A stretch of 64,000 nucleotides of DNA from Alectoria sarmentosa (lineage: Eukaryota; Ascomycota; Lecanoromycetes; Lecanorales; Parmeliaceae), in contig WOGZ01000112.1 in assembly GCA_009733775.1 (NCBI GenBank), positions 1 to 64,000 on the forward strand, in the 5' to 3' direction. Positions 63,021 through 64,000 of this stretch are shown here, piece by piece. A model generated the notes under the pieces. That model made no database searches. It was not told the origin of the DNA and saw nothing but the letters and a program-made list of their open reading frames with translations. The translations under genes and the position numbers were made by a program. How positions within the stretch are numbered: the stretch's first letter is position 1; the number at the start of each line of letters is the position of its first letter.

Positions 63021-63373
63021 ATTTAATTCGATATTATTTATATTTAAATTGCGATAATTCAACTCGTCGAAAATTATAAATTAAAAAAAAAACGAATTGT
63101 CGCAATATAATAATAATTTATTTTAAATCATTATTAATAAAATATTTATATAAGAAATGCGATTTAAATAAATGTTATTTTTTAATCGTTATAAATCGAG
63201 TTTATAATTTATTAAAAGATATATAATAAATATCGTATATAAGTTAATTAAGTATATAAAAAATATAAGAAAATCGTATTTTTAAACTTATTCGTTAAAA
63301 CAATGTTAAGAGACGATTGATTTTAAAATTAATTTTACGTACGTTACGCAAAAGGCTAATTTTTAACAAAAAT

Positions 63374-64000
63374 TATTAAATTTCAAATTTAATAAATTTA
63401 ATTAAATTTGATTATTTTAAATATTTATAATTTTTATATATAAATTTCACAAAGTCGATTTAATACGATTATTTTAAATACGAAATCGTTTCATTTTCGA
63501 TTTTTTTTTAAATTTATTTCGCGATAAAATTTCAACGATATTATTATTTAATTTTTTTAAAACTAATAACATTTTATAATTTTTTTAATAAATTCGTGAA
63601 GTTTTTTATAAATATTATAAAAAATTTCATTTATACGATTTCGTTAAATTTTCGTGACGATTTCACGAAAATTTACGTGTCGATATCGAATTTATTTATA
63701 AACTAAAACGACGATTTAATACATTTAATACGATAACGTTTTATTTTACTTTATATCAAATATTAAAATTATATTAATTAAATTATTTTATTAAACGAAT
63801 AAATCGCTTATATAAAATTTTGATAATTTTTAAATATTTTAAATTGTCGTGATTTATTAAAATGATCGTAATGATATTATTATTTATTTATTTTTATTTT
63901 TATTAAAAAGCAAATTTAATCGTTAAAAGCTTTTTTTTTATATATAAAATAATTGAATTTTACGTTTTATAATTTTTCTTTATCGTAAATAATAAAATAT
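63374..64000. other. AT-rich DNA to the window edge, nothing recognised
   Basis: No readable protein and no element ends. Composition is as in the rest of the block. Confidence 0.5.

Larger units (their letters stand above)
61316..63368 (+). mobile_element. Element D: small non-autonomous LTR element
   Basis: Two matching terminal repeats (61,316-61,497, TGTTAAAAGATAT...TTCAACA; 63,210-63,368, ending TTTTAACA) are flanked by the perfect duplication AAAAT (61,311-61,315 and 63,369-63,373). The interior has no coding trace; it consists of AT-rich tandem repeats plus an inverted solo LTR of family B. Net of that LTR it is about 1.86 kb, in the size range of non-autonomous LTR elements. The right LTR is about 23 bp shorter. 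Orientation is nominal. Confidence 0.7.

Noticed and set aside
63185..63215. Match to part of the inverted Copia LTR next to element D's right LTR
   Set aside because: Only about 23 AT-rich bases agree; probably chance.

Overview
The window looks like nuclear DNA of a filamentous ascomycete (Pezizomycotina). Genes have short spliceosomal introns (48-66 nt, plus one of 174 nt). The protein set is typical: Atg15 lipase, a VPS9-domain protein, a CDK10/11-type kinase, an NDUFAF7-type methyltransferase and a fungal SDR. A gene island of balanced base composition (about 950-18,871) sits between very AT-rich blocks that carry the signature of repeat-induced point mutation (RIP). I cannot name the class or genus from sequence alone.

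Left edge (1-573): an inverted copy of a Copia-type LTR, followed by AT-rich DNA to about 950. Gene island: a short-chain dehydrogenase/reductase (1450-2484, +), a small Gly/Thr repeat protein (3416-3923, +), Atg15 (4706-6663, -), a VPS9-domain Rab5-type exchange factor (7272-9611, +), a CDK10/11-like kinase (11103-12611, -), an NDUFAF7 homologue (12731-14409, +) and an acidic Ecm13-like protein (17467-18270, +). Two gene pairs are divergent and share upstream DNA: Atg15/VPS9 (608 bp) and kinase/NDUFAF7 (119 bp). All exon junctions were derived by hand from splice consensus, reading frame and recalled family conservation.

The right edge of the island is sharp: a 373-bp TIR element (18,872-19,244) flanked by TA. 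The remaining ~44.7 kb has no intact gene. It holds a decayed Copia element (LTR at 20,832, pol traces to about 26,265, a 5' piece of a second LTR at 28,858), two satellite-like arrays, and then a Russian-doll nest of LTR retrotransposons. Ty3/gypsy element A (30,093-60,353, target duplication CTTTT) was split between RNase H and integrase by Ty3/gypsy element B (35,324-58,468, duplication ATCGA). B carries a LINE-like element and was split near the end of its integrase by Ty3/gypsy chromovirus C (47,939-55,212, duplication ATTAA). In all three, the two LTRs have equal length and the duplications are perfect. Further right, a small non-autonomous LTR element D (61,316-63,368, duplication AAAAT) contains an inverted solo LTR of family B (62,319-62,506, duplication TACTC).

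Every retroelement frame is broken by stops of the type RIP makes (TGG or CAA/CAG to stop), and compared LTR pairs differ almost only by transitions. I see no CRISPR array, rRNA or tRNA gene. The most interesting material is the dated nest of insertions, the strand-dependent composition within it, and the unexplained non-coding cargo in the Copia and B elements.
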